Source: Parvibaculum sp.
GTDB lineage: Bacteria > Pseudomonadota > Alphaproteobacteria > Parvibaculales > Parvibaculaceae
Reading direction: 5' to 3'
Length of the DNA: 10,333 nucleotides
NCBI GenBank assembly: GCA_020062605.1
Contig: JAGUWA010000073.1
Coordinates: 1 to 10,333 of the forward strand
Under the pieces are notes generated by a model that did no database searches, was not told the origin of the DNA, and was given only the letters and a program-made list of their open reading frames with translations. Of this stretch, positions 1-7,027 are shown in pieces; position 1 is the stretch's first letter; every line of letters starts with the position of its first letter. A program made the position numbers and the translations under genes.

Positions 1-111
1 GGGCCGCAGAAGCGGCAGGCGGGTGGCCGCGAAAGCACTGTCGGCGGCCACGCAGGAAGCGGCGGCGGCGCCGAGCCCCAGAAGGCGGCGCCGGGTCAAC
101 TGAAACACCAT
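1..111 (-). CDS. N-terminus of a Tat-exported protein (possibly YcbK/DUF882 peptidase), cut by window edge
   Basis: Only the first 37 codons are visible. The ATG at 111..109 is preceded by a good Shine-Dalgarno, AGGAG, six bases upstream on the minus strand. The peptide starts MVFQLTRRRLLGLGAAAA and continues with an Ala-rich stretch ending in a likely cleavage site (ADSAFA). A twin-arginine motif (TRRRLLG) before a hydrophobic segment is the hallmark of a Tat signal, so the product is probably exported folded. The mature part visible is only TRLPLLRP. In many Alphaproteobacteria a Tat-exported YcbK-like (DUF882, M15-type murein endopeptidase) gene lies directly downstream of a YcbB-type L,D-transpeptidase, which is the gene before it here. 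That family assignment is inference from context. The gene start and Tat signal are seen directly. Confidence 0.75.
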   Translation of the reverse strand, partial: MVFQLTRRRLLGLGAAAASCVAADSAFAATRLPLLRP

Positions 112-140
112 AATTCTCCTTGACAGAACTGTAGAACCGG

Positions 141-168
141 ATTGTGCGCGACCGGGGGAGAAGATCAA
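141..168 (-). promoter_or_regulatory. Weak candidate sigma-70-like promoter for the Tat-exported gene
   Basis: On the minus strand, TTGATC (168..163) and CACAAT (146..141) are separated by 16 bases. Each matches four of six positions of the -35 and -10 consensus. They lie about 30 bases upstream of the ATG at 111, in the 94-base gap after the L,D-transpeptidase stop. A short inverted repeat (ATCAA, four-base gap, TTGAT, 164-177) overlaps the -35. Such matches arise by chance, so this is only a suggestion. Confidence 0.25.
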
Positions 169-205
169 GGCATTGATTTGAAAGCGCTATTATGGAAAAG
201 CCAGA

Positions 206-1735
206 TCAGGCGCCGCAAGCCGATACAGGGGCCCCGCGAACGGACGACGGGACAACATTCCGCAGCAGAGCCGCCAGCGCCGCATCGCGGCCATAGATAT
301 CGTCGCGAAATTCGACGGTGCCATCCTCCTCCACGAAGGCCGTCCAGTAGGCGACGACCACGGGCATGGAGCGCGACATGGGGAGCCGCGCCGTTTCTCC
401 TGCCGCCATCGCCGCCTCGATTTCTTCCCGCGACCATTCGGATGGTTCGAGAAGACGAACCGCCAGATCGAGCGGCTTCTCGAGCCTGATGCAACCGTGA
501 CTGCGGAAGCGATTGTCGCTTGCAAAGAGCGACGGCGCATTGGTGTCGTGGAGATAGACGGCAAAGGGGCTCGCGAATTCGAACTTCAATCGGCCGAGCG
601 AATTTTTCGGGCCGGGCCGCTGCACCAGTTGTCCTTCCTGCCAGAACATGTCGTGCTTTTCGAGATAATCCGGATCGCGCACGATGGCCGGCGCGATTTC
701 ACCGACATAGATCGAGCGCGGAACGACCCAGGGCGGATTGACGACCACCGTGTTGATCAGGCTCGACAGGATCGGCGTCGGCGTCTTCCGCGTGCCGACG
801 ACCGTTCTCATCCGCAACACGGGTTCGCCGTCTTCGAAAAGTACCGCCGTTGCCGCCGCCGCATTCACCTCGACGCGCGTCGGCGGCATCGCATGCGCCA
901 TGATGCGGTAACGCTCCATGTTGAGGGCGATCTGCCGCGCGCGCTCTTCCGGCGTCACGTTGAGCGCCGCGAGCGTTTTCGGCCCGACGATACCGTCCCG
1001 TTCAAGACCGTGGCGCGACTGGAAGCGAATGACGGCCTGAACCGTCTGAGGATCAAGCCTGTCGCCTCCGATCCGCGCCCGAAGGTCTCCGAGCATCACG
1101 AGGCGGCCGCGCAGCGCAGCCAATGCCGCCGACGTCTCTCCCGGTTTCAGCGAGCGCCTGCCTTCTTCGAGCGCGAGCGGGGGCCAGCCTCCCCTTGCCG
1201 CAAGATCGCGATGAAAGGCAAGCGCCTGTTTCAGTCGCAGATATTCGGGCGTCGCGGGCGGCAAGGCGCGCAACCATTCGGGGAGGCGATCCTGTTTCAA
1301 CGCCGCCGCAAGGCCCGCGGCCACGGGTGGCTCCCAACGCGGAATGGCAATGTCGTAACCGCTGGCCATGAGGTCGATGCGTCCCGCCTGCATCGCCCGC
1401 GCGTAACGCAAGGCCGAGCGCGTGAAAAGAAGATCGCGACCCGCGAGGTCGGTTCCCCTGCCCGCCTTCAGTTGTCCGGCAATCTCCGGCGTTCCGAAAC
1501 TCTCAGGAGCGATGCCATGAAGGTCCGACTGCGAAAGGACTTCATAAAGATCGGACGCCGCCCGATCCGTCCAGACGCAGCCTCCGTCCCAGTGCCGGTA
1601 GAACGACGCGACCTCCGCGGCGTCGCTTTCGGGCAACATCTCGACGGGAGAAGCTTCGCAATCGGCCCGGGCCGCGCCGGTGGCGTGGAAAAGAAGCAGA
1701 AAGATCAAGCACGCGCCCTGCGCGGCCTGGCGCAT
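206..1735 (-). CDS. Secreted L,D-transpeptidase, YcbB/LdtD type, with peptidoglycan-binding domain
   Basis: This enzyme makes 3-3 cross-links between stem peptides in periplasmic peptidoglycan, using a catalytic cysteine. From the ATG at 1735 the product is 509 residues, with an N-terminal signal peptide (hydrophobic LIFLLLF core, likely cut after ARA). A large substrate-side region follows, then a PG_binding_1 domain around residues 215-260 (QAVIRFQSRHGLERDGIVGPK). The YkuD catalytic domain ends in the motif RSHGCIRLEKP, with catalytic Cys415 (codon 493..491) and its histidine. The order and length match the YcbB family. An in-frame ATG at 1792 would add 19 residues, but it has no ribosome site and would bury the signal peptide. 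The 1735 start has only AAGG very close to the ATG, so the start is uncertain. It lies 110 bases after btaB and before the Tat-exported gene, and is probably a separate transcription unit. Confidence 0.93.
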   Translation of the reverse strand: MRQAAQGACLIFLLLFHATGAARADCEASPVEMLPESDAAEVASFYRHWDGGCVWTDRAASDLYEVLSQSDLHGIAPESFGTPEIAGQLKAGRGTDLAGRDLLFTRSALRYARAMQAGRIDLMASGYDIAIPRWEPPVAAGLAAALKQDRLPEWLRALPPATPEYLRLKQALAFHRDLAARGGWPPLALEEGRRSLKPGETSAALAALRGRLVMLGDLRARIGGDRLDPQTVQAVIRFQSRHGLERDGIVGPKTLAALNVTPEERARQIALNMERYRIMAHAMPPTRVEVNAAAATAVLFEDGEPVLRMRTVVGTRKTPTPILSSLINTVVVNPPWVVPRSIYVGEIAPAIVRDPDYLEKHDMFWQEGQLVQRPGPKNSLGRLKFEFASPFAVYLHDTNAPSLFASDNRFRSHGCIRLEKPLDLAVRLLEPSEWSREEIEAAMAAGETARLPMSRSMPVVVAYWTAFVEEDGTVEFRDDIYGRDAALAALLRNVVPSSVRGAPVSACGA

Positions 1736-1836
1736 GACCTTCGTTTGCAGTGTGCCTGAAATCGACAAAATCCCGACCGTCCCGAAACTCATGGGGCCGG
1801 GTTCAGTGTCACGTCAGCAGCGCCCCACCGCAACGG

Positions 1837-1856
1837 AAAACGGCATCATTCGCCGT
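1837..1856 (-). terminator. Weak hairpin with T-run at the end of btaB
   Basis: Read on the minus strand, ACGGC (1856..1852), a seven-base loop and GCCGT (1844..1840) can pair, and TTT follows directly. The stop codon of btaB falls in the loop. The short stem and short T-run make it a weak intrinsic terminator candidate. It would separate the btaAB operon from the L,D-transpeptidase gene. Confidence 0.35.
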
Positions 1857-2517
1857 GAAACGGCAATCGCAGGACGGCATAGGTGGCATAACCCCGATAA
1901 AGCGAACGAAACCGGAGATCGGCACCGAGCTTCTCCGCAAGCGCATGGAGCACACGCTCAAGGTCGCCGCGCGGGCTCACATGGAATTTCGCGAGCCATG
2001 CCCGAAGAGCCGAGCGGAACCAGCGCGGCAGGCGCTCCTGCTCGCCGAAGTCGACGATGTGAAGGCTCCCGCCTGGCGCGAGATTGCAGATGCCCTGTGC
2101 GAGCGTTGCCTGCCAATCCGGGATCATCGACAGCGTGTAGGACATGTAGATGCGATCGAAGCGGCCCATGCCGAAGGCGGCATAAGGGTTGAAGCGGGTG
2201 GCGTCGCCCTGCGCGAAACGGAGCTCCACGCCATGCCGCGCGGCGGCGCGGTGCGCGGTCACGAGCATCTCGTGCGAAATATCCATGCCGTGAAGCGCCG
2301 CCTCGGGATAGAGCCGCGCGGCCCGGACGAGATTCCGCCCCGTGCCGCAGCCGACCTCCAGCACCGTCGTGCCGGGTCCGGCGTCGAGTTCCGCGATCAG
2401 ACGGTCGCGGCCAAGCAGGTAGTAGCGCCGGGTCAGATCGTAGAAATGACGCTGGTACCGGTAGACCCGGTCCATCAAATGCGCATGGGCGTCTTCGCGA
2501 TGGTCGACCGCACTCAC
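1846..2517 (-). CDS. btaB: BtaB, SAM-dependent N-methyltransferase of betaine-lipid (DGTS) synthesis
   Basis: In characterised relatives BtaB methylates the amino group of diacylglycerylhomoserine three times with S-adenosylmethionine, giving the phosphorus-free membrane lipid DGTS. The 223-residue product is a class I Rossmann methyltransferase. The SAM-binding motif I is VLEVGCGTGRN (around residues 52-62), followed by the acidic motif II (GMDIS), a QGDATRF segment and the later DRIYMSYTLSMIP and GGSLHIVDFG strands. The length is typical of BtaB. The start is GTG: the last two codons of btaA contain the ribosome site GAAGGAG, seven bases before it, and the gap to the btaA stop is four bases, so the two are translated together. 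Family membership rests on fold motifs plus linkage to a clear btaA. On its own the sequence would read only as a class I methyltransferase. Confidence 0.92.
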   Translation of the reverse strand: MSAVDHREDAHAHLMDRVYRYQRHFYDLTRRYYLLGRDRLIAELDAGPGTTVLEVGCGTGRNLVRAARLYPEAALHGMDISHEMLVTAHRAAARHGVELRFAQGDATRFNPYAAFGMGRFDRIYMSYTLSMIPDWQATLAQGICNLAPGGSLHIVDFGEQERLPRWFRSALRAWLAKFHVSPRGDLERVLHALAEKLGADLRFRSLYRGYATYAVLRLPFHGE

Positions 2518-2531
2518 CGCATCACTCCTTC
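2518..2531 (-). promoter_or_regulatory. Ribosome-binding site fixing the btaB GTG start
   Basis: GAAGGAG (2531..2525 on the minus strand) encodes the end of btaA and immediately precedes its TGA. It lies seven bases from the GTG of btaB. An ATG overlapping the btaA stop (TGATG) is out of frame and runs into a stop after two codons, so the GTG is the real start. Confidence 0.75.
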
Positions 2532-3808
2532 AGGATGTAGAGGTGGAAACCGCCATAGATCGAGGAACGATCATGCGCGGTGAACGCCGCCGATTCTTCC
2601 GCGCGATAATCCCAGCGCGCCAGGATCGCCTCGTCCACGCGGCCTGGCAGCAGCGTCGGCTCGGCAGCCGTGCGGAAGATCACCCTCGCGCCGGGACGGG
2701 CCGTTCGCGTGATCTGCGACCAGAGGTCGTTCAGTTGTGCGTCGGTCATCCAGTCCTGCGCGTCGAGCAGGACGTAGCGGTCGAGGCTCGCGTCGTCGCT
2801 TTCGCGCAGATAATCGGTGAAGGAGGCATTCAGGATCTGCGCGTCTTTCGCCCGCGCCTGAAGCACCGCGAAATTTTCCCGTTTCAGGTAGGGTGGCAGC
2901 GGACCATCCTCGCCCGGCGCGTAGGCGCGCGCGAAGGCCTGCCAGGCGAAGTAGTTCTCCGAAAGAGGGAAGCCGCAGGCGAGACGTTCGAGCCTTTCGC
3001 GCAGGACGAGGCGCATCTCGCGGCCGCCGGAAAGCGCTTCGTATTGCGCGGGCGGAATGCCGAGGCCATAGAGCGTCGAGGGCTTGGCCGTCGCCCAGGC
3101 GATCAGCGGCTTGTCGAAGAGGGGCGCAAGCTTCTCCTCGAAGAAGCGGCGCTGTCCGTCGATCGTCGGCGCGGCGAGAATGTCGCGAAGGCGCACCCCG
3201 TAAGCCCGGGCGGCGAGATGCGCGATGCCGATGAAATAGCCGAGGAGGCCGTGACGATAGAAGCCGCGCGCGAAAAGCGAGATGCGGCGGCGGAAGCCCA
3301 TCGGGCGCTTGTCCCAATAGGCGCGGGTCGCCTCGTCGAGATGCGGGCGGAGAAAGCGGTCGTAGTCCGCGATGTTTTCGCGCGCATCGCCACGGCCGAA
3401 GAAGCGGAAGAAGCGGTCGTAGCCGGGCAGGCGCGCGACGCCCGCGAGCTTGAGCTTCACGAGCGCCACATGTGTCGGGTTCAGGTCGAGCGCCGTCACG
3501 TGCACGGGCGCCGCCGTGAGATAGGACAGCGCGTTGCATCCGCCGGACGCGATGGCAACCACCCGCGTGTCCGGGTTCATGCCTTCGTGCAGGCCCATCG
3601 CCGCGATGTCGACTTCCGGGTCCTCCCATATCTGGGGATAGACGAGGCCTGTGAAGAGCCAGGTGAAGAGCCGCTCCGTGAGCCCCTCGCGGGACACCGC
3701 CTTGTGCCGGTGGACGGCGGCGCCGAGGCGGCGGCGGACGACGCGCCTGTCTCCGGTTACGGTGGTATCGGCAAGCGTTTCGTGGGTCGCTTCGGCGCTG
3801 TTCGACAA
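2522..3808 (-). CDS. btaA: BtaA, S-adenosylmethionine:diacylglycerol 3-amino-3-carboxypropyl transferase (DUF3419)
   Basis: BtaA carries out the first step of DGTS synthesis: it moves the 3-amino-3-carboxypropyl group of SAM onto diacylglycerol, forming diacylglycerylhomoserine at the membrane. The 428-residue product has the family's conserved start (FTWLFTGLVYPQIWEDPEVD, about residues 48-67). A Rossmann SAM site follows (VVAIASGGCNALSYL, then VTALDLNPTHVALVKLKL), and later RYVLLDAQDWM and a C-terminal SIYGGFHLYILK. The reading frame opens at a TTG (3808) with GGAG eight bases upstream. No in-frame ATG lies before residue 70, and an ATG five bases upstream of the TTG is out of frame. A TTG start, or a sequencing indel at the 5' end, must therefore be accepted. 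It is the first gene of a btaA-btaB operon. A candidate Pho box lies about 70 bases upstream, consistent with control by phosphate. Confidence 0.93.
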   Translation of the reverse strand: MSNSAEATHETLADTTVTGDRRVVRRRLGAAVHRHKAVSREGLTERLFTWLFTGLVYPQIWEDPEVDIAAMGLHEGMNPDTRVVAIASGGCNALSYLTAAPVHVTALDLNPTHVALVKLKLAGVARLPGYDRFFRFFGRGDARENIADYDRFLRPHLDEATRAYWDKRPMGFRRRISLFARGFYRHGLLGYFIGIAHLAARAYGVRLRDILAAPTIDGQRRFFEEKLAPLFDKPLIAWATAKPSTLYGLGIPPAQYEALSGGREMRLVLRERLERLACGFPLSENYFAWQAFARAYAPGEDGPLPPYLKRENFAVLQARAKDAQILNASFTDYLRESDDASLDRYVLLDAQDWMTDAQLNDLWSQITRTARPGARVIFRTAAEPTLLPGRVDEAILARWDYRAEESAAFTAHDRSSIYGGFHLYILKE

Positions 3809-3878
3809 GACATGAACTCCGTTATCGGATCGCCGGCATCGCGCGGCGGCGCGCCCGGTCCACCTGCTGCTACAGGCT

Positions 3879-3911
3879 TTGCGTGAAGTTCGTGTGACGG
3901 TGTTGCGACGG
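3879..3911 (-). promoter_or_regulatory. Candidate Pho box (three 11-bp-spaced repeats) upstream of btaAB
   Basis: Read toward btaA on the minus strand, there are three seven-base units separated by A-containing four-base spacers. They are CCGTCGC (3911..3905), CCGTCAC (3900..3894) and ACTTCAC (3889..3883), with spacers AACA, ACGA and GCAA. The PhoB consensus is CTGTCAY repeated every 11 bases. The units match at five, six and four of seven positions with exactly the right period. The site is about 70 bases upstream of the btaA start. In rhizobia btaAB is induced by phosphate starvation through PhoB, so the location makes sense. PhoB binding is inferred. Confidence 0.5.
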
Positions 3912-4050
3912 GGCCGCTTCCGAATCGGATGGAGAGGCGTATAGTCGGGAAAACAGACCGCAAAACTCCGGGAAACATCGTCTCCCCGCCCGATCGCGGC
4001 AAGGACCGCCGACTTCGGAAACGGGCGACATCAGCCCAGCCGGCGCGGCC

Positions 4051-5655
4051 ATGGCCCGCCAAAACCGGATGTCATTCCCCGTGGATTCGCGCGCGCCCAC
4101 GCCTTGGACGGACGGAAAATCCGGCTCCAGCCCGCTCTGGCGGCTGGTGCCTCTCGTCCATCGCCACAAGGGACGCTTCTGGGGCGGCATGTCCCTCATC
4201 AATACAGGGCGGCTGCTCGAAGCCTTCATGCCGCTTTTCCTCAAGACGGGCATCGACAGGATCGCCGCGGGCGACCCGCGCCTTCTCATGCCCGCGCTTG
4301 CGATCCTCGGCCTCATGGTGCTGCGCTACGCCGCCTTCAATCTCGGGCGGCGCCATGTGCGCGAGGTAGGCGTTGCCGTCGCCTACGAACTGCGCCAGCG
4401 CCTCTACTGGCACCTCGAACTGCAAGGCCCGCGCTTTTTCTCGCGCTACACGACCGGCGATCTCATGGCGCGCGCGATCAACGACATCACGCTGATCCGC
4501 CAGATGATCGGCATGGGCACGCGGCTTCTTTTCGTTCTCGGATTCTCCGGCCTCATCGCCTTCGTGTTCATGTTCTACCAGTCGCCCTCGCTGACGCTGC
4601 TTCTGCTGCCCGCGCTTCCCGTTTTTGCCGTGCTCGGATGGATCATCGCCAGGCGCATCTTCACGCAGTCGACGCAAGTCCAGGAGGGATTTTCCACCCT
4701 GTCCGCGCAGGTGCAGGAGAACCTCAACGGCATCCGCACCATCCAGACACACGCGCAGGAGGCGCGCGAGACGGCGCGCTTCGAGGCGACGTCCGACGCC
4801 TATGCCCGCGACTACTACAAGCTCATGTTCCTGAATTCGGGCCTCACCTCGGCCATGCTGATCGCGACCGGCTTCACGACGCTTATTGTCGTCGGCTATG
4901 GCGGCATGCAGGTGGTCGAAGGTGTAATCACGCTCGGCACCTTCACCGCCTTCATTTTCTATCTCGCCATGATGCTCGCGCCGATCCGCGAAGGCGGCAT
5001 CATGGTGACGCTGTTCCAGCGCGGCGGTTCGGCGGCGGCGCGCATTTTCGAGATCCTCGACCACGAACCCGAAATCCGCGATGCGCCGGAAGCCGCCCCG
5101 CTTGACGAGATCGGCGGCGCCATCACGCTGCATCACCTCTCTTATGTGCATCCGGCGAGCGGCGGCGATGGCGGATGGCCGGCCCTCAACGATGTGACGC
5201 TCGACATCCGCAAGGGCGAGATGATCGCGCTGCTCGGCCGGGTCGGTTCCGGCAAATCGACCCTACTGCGCCTCATCGTCCGCCTGCTCGACCCGCCGCC
5301 CGGCACGGTCTATCTCGACGGGCGCGACATCCGCATGCTGCCGGTCACCCAGGTGCGCAACCAGATTGCCATGGTGCCGCAGGACCCGTTCCTCTTCGCG
5401 ACGCATATCGCGCAGAACATTTCCTACGACAATCCCGAGCGGACGACGGAGGAAGTGTGGCGCGCGGCGGAGAGCGCCGATCTCGAAGCGACCATCCGCA
5501 GCTTTCCCGAAAGGCTCGAAACGCTGGTGGGCGAGCGCGGCGTGACGCTCTCGGGCGGACAGAAACAGCGCGCGAGGATGCGCGCCGTGCCGCGCGCCTC
5601 GTCCATGCCGATCCCTTCATCCGGTTGCTGCCGCAGGGCTACGACACGGTTTTGA
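4051..5655 (+). pseudogene. ABC exporter half-transporter (MdlA-like), 3' end lost and fused out of frame
   Basis: This is the 5' part of a type I ABC exporter half-transporter with a fused membrane domain and ATPase. Residues 1 to about 350 carry the six-helix membrane domain, with hydrophobic segments and the family motif TGDLMARAINDI near residue 140. The ATPase follows: Walker A GRVGSGKST (5236-5262), Q-loop segment MVPQDPFLF, and signature LSGGQKQR (5548-5571). Homology stops about two residues later. Walker B, the D-loop and the H-loop expected next are absent from this frame, which instead runs through an unrelated tail of about 25 residues (from 5578) to a stop at 5655. The GVTLSGGQKQR form resembles MdlA/YheI-type subunits, the first partner of a heterodimeric exporter. 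The start may be 4051 or the ATG at 4069; neither has a clear ribosome site. The gene diverges from btaA. It is probably non-functional; its substrate is unknown. Confidence 0.85.
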
Positions 5656-6005
5656 CGGAGCGCGGGCGTAACCTCAGCCACGGACAGCGCCAGCTTCTCG
5701 CCTTTGCCCGCGTGCTGGCGATGGATCCGGAAGTGCTGATTCTCGACGAGGCGACGGCAAGCATCGACACGGAAACCGAACTCATCATTCAGGACGCGCT
5801 TGCGAAAGTGACCGAGGGACGGACTTCGATCATCATTGCCCACCGGCTGCAGACAATACGGGAAGCGAACCGGATCGTCGTTCTCGCCGGCGGCGAAGTG
5901 CGCGAGATCGGCACACATGAGGAACTCATGGCGCAGAGCGGCCTCTACAAGACGCTCTACGAGCTACAGGTTCAGGACCTGAAGCCGGAAACACGCTCCC
6001 CCTGA
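5568..6005 (+). pseudogene. 3' remnant of a second ABC exporter half-transporter (MdlB-like ATPase end)
   Basis: In the third frame, family-like sequence begins around 5568-5571 (REDARRAARLVHADPFIRLL) and runs to the TGA at 6003-6005. It contains its own signature LSHGQRQLLAFARV (5673-5687 for LSHGQ), Walker B VLILDEATASID, H-loop IIIAHRLQTI and the typical C-terminal GTHEELMAQSGLYKTLYELQ. This is the last 145 or so residues of an ATPase domain whose wording (LSxGQRQLLA, DEATASID) matches MdlB/YheH-type partners. The membrane domain and Walker A of this gene are missing, and there is no plausible start codon or ribosome site. It therefore represents the tail of a neighbouring gene joined to the first one by deletion. 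It is not a simple frameshift copy of the first, because both pieces carry a signature motif. Confidence 0.82.
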
Positions 6006-6088
6006 TAGTCCCAAAGAAGTTGTCGGGACATACGCGCTGAAGTAGCGTGATCGCGAACCGGTTCCAACGACGAAGAAACGCGCTCTCC

Positions 6089-6523
6089 ATGACAAATGCC
6101 TCTCTTCCCTACGCCCTGCCGGACAAGCTCGACCCCGGCCTTGCCGAAACCCTGGCCTACTGGCGCGGACTTATCCGGGGCAAGGCAAGCAGCATGCCTT
6201 ATTGGGACGATGTAAAGCTGTCAGACATGGGTCCCCGCGCGGAGCGCGTCATGCTCGTCGGCGCTTTCGAGAAGCCTGAGCGCTTCCGTTTCGAGATCGT
6301 GGGAAGCGGCATCGCGTCCCGGTATGGCGAAGAGCTGCAAGGCCACTTCGCCGACGAGGTCGATATCCGCTCGCCGCTCGAATTTTTCCGCTCGCAGGCG
6401 AGCGTCACCGTGGAAGGCCGTGCGCCCACATATTACGCGGGCGACGGCTATGCGCGCCTGCTCCTGCCACTCTGGGGCGATGGACACATAAGCATGCTGC
6501 TCTGCGCCTTCTCGGATATTTGA
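6089..6523 (+). CDS. Single-domain PAS protein (PAS_5 type)
   Basis: The 144-residue product is a stand-alone soluble protein resembling the PAS_5 group (Pfam PF07310) found almost only in Alphaproteobacteria. The characteristic order is visible. An early AYWRGLIRGKASSMPYWDDV block is followed by the RVMLVGAFEKPERFRFEIVGSGIASRYGEELQG core, where the FRFEIVGSGI strand is the family's best-known stretch. The FFRSQASVTVEGRAP helix and a final LLLPLWGDG strand follow. There is no output domain, membrane helix or signal peptide, so it may sense a small ligand or act by protein contact; the role is unknown. The ATG at 6089 is preferred over an upstream in-frame GTG (6047), because homology-like sequence begins after it. 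It lies 83 bases after the ABC remnant and ends 12 bases from the convergent curlin gene. Confidence 0.82.
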   Translation: MTNASLPYALPDKLDPGLAETLAYWRGLIRGKASSMPYWDDVKLSDMGPRAERVMLVGAFEKPERFRFEIVGSGIASRYGEELQGHFADEVDIRSPLEFFRSQASVTVEGRAPTYYAGDGYARLLLPLWGDGHISMLLCAFSDI

Positions 6524-6535
6524 GGCCTGACCGGC

Positions 6536-7027
6536 TCAACAACGCTGAACGATGAGCGCTGCGTTGCCGTTGCCGGCTTGCGTGACATATGCTTTGTTCC
6601 CGCTTCCCTTCTGCACGACGTAGGAAACGTTGCCGCTGCCGTCCTGATTGGTGACCGCGACATTGTTCGAGCCCGTCTGGCTTGCGAATGCCGTATTGCC
6701 ATACCCCGTCTGCGCGACGTAGCTGCTGTTCGCCCCGGCGGCAAAGCCGCAACCGCCGCCGCCCACCTTGCCGGCCCTCACCGGCTTGTAGCGTGTTGCC
6801 TGCTTGACGGCGGTGCGGATCTTCTTGTCCGAAACGAATTTCTGGGCCGGGTTCGACACCGTCCAGCTCTTGGTCCGTGTCTTCTTATTGTTCTGATACA
6901 TGATGGTGTAGTTGCCGTCGCCCACCTGGACGACGTTTGCCATGCTTCCCGCCCAGGCCGCGGGGGAGCCGAGAACGAAGGCGAGCGCGACCGCCGCCGC
7001 CGTAAATGAATTGATGGTCTTCTTCAT
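6536..7027 (-). CDS. Curlin-repeat protein (CsgB-like candidate) with basic insert and two cysteines
   Basis: This is a secreted amyloid-type protein of 163 residues. The ATG at 7027 has AGGAG upstream. Residues 1-26 form a Sec signal peptide, likely cut after AWA. One half-repeat-like stretch (ANVVQVGDGNYTIMYQN, about 30-46) is followed by roughly 40 residues rich in Lys and Arg (about 48-87) and a Gly-Cys-Gly turn. Five 11-residue curlin units of the form xxxQxGxxNxA then follow at 103-157, ending LIVQRC. The Gln, Gly and Asn ladder is typical of CsgA/CsgB cross-beta cores. The divergent partner at 7291 is a purer curlin, so this protein could be the nucleator or surface-anchored minor subunit. 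That role is inferred. The basic insert, Cys93 and the C-terminal Cys163 are not features of E. coli CsgB. Confidence 0.85.
   Translation of the reverse strand: MKKTINSFTAAAVALAFVLGSPAAWAGSMANVVQVGDGNYTIMYQNNKKTRTKSWTVSNPAQKFVSDKKIRTAVKQATRYKPVRAGKVGGGGCGFAAGANSSYVAQTGYGNTAFASQTGSNNVAVTNQDGSGNVSYVVQKGSGNKAYVTQAGNGNAALIVQRC
6557..6721 (-). repeat. Five tandem 11-residue curlin units in the minus-strand curlin gene
   Basis: The units are residues 103-113, 114-124, 125-135, 136-146 and 147-157, each 33 bases. All five have Gln at position 4, Gly at 6 and Asn at 9, and the last position is Ala or Ser. A sixth, partial unit, LIVQRC, closes the protein. The repetition is clear in protein but diverged in DNA. 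Confidence 0.85.

Noticed and set aside
497..1759. Long plus-strand open frame (420 codons) opposite the L,D-transpeptidase
   Set aside because: It is Arg-rich, low-complexity shadow sequence in GC-rich DNA with no domain motifs; the minus strand has the SHGC catalytic motif and signal peptide.
2543..3886. Long plus-strand open frame (447 codons) opposite btaA
   Set aside because: It is antisense to a clear BtaA with conserved SAM motifs; its composition (Arg, Ala, Glu) is typical of GC-rich shadows.
4072..5151. Minus-strand open frame (359 codons) opposite the ABC exporter
   Set aside because: It is antisense to a membrane domain with family motifs; the antisense product is charged and unrecognisable.
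4051..6005. One ABC transporter gene with a simple frameshift or programmed slippage
   Set aside because: Both frames contain a signature motif and the sequences before each signature are paralogous, not continuous. A single-base change would leave one domain with two signatures and no Walker B between them.
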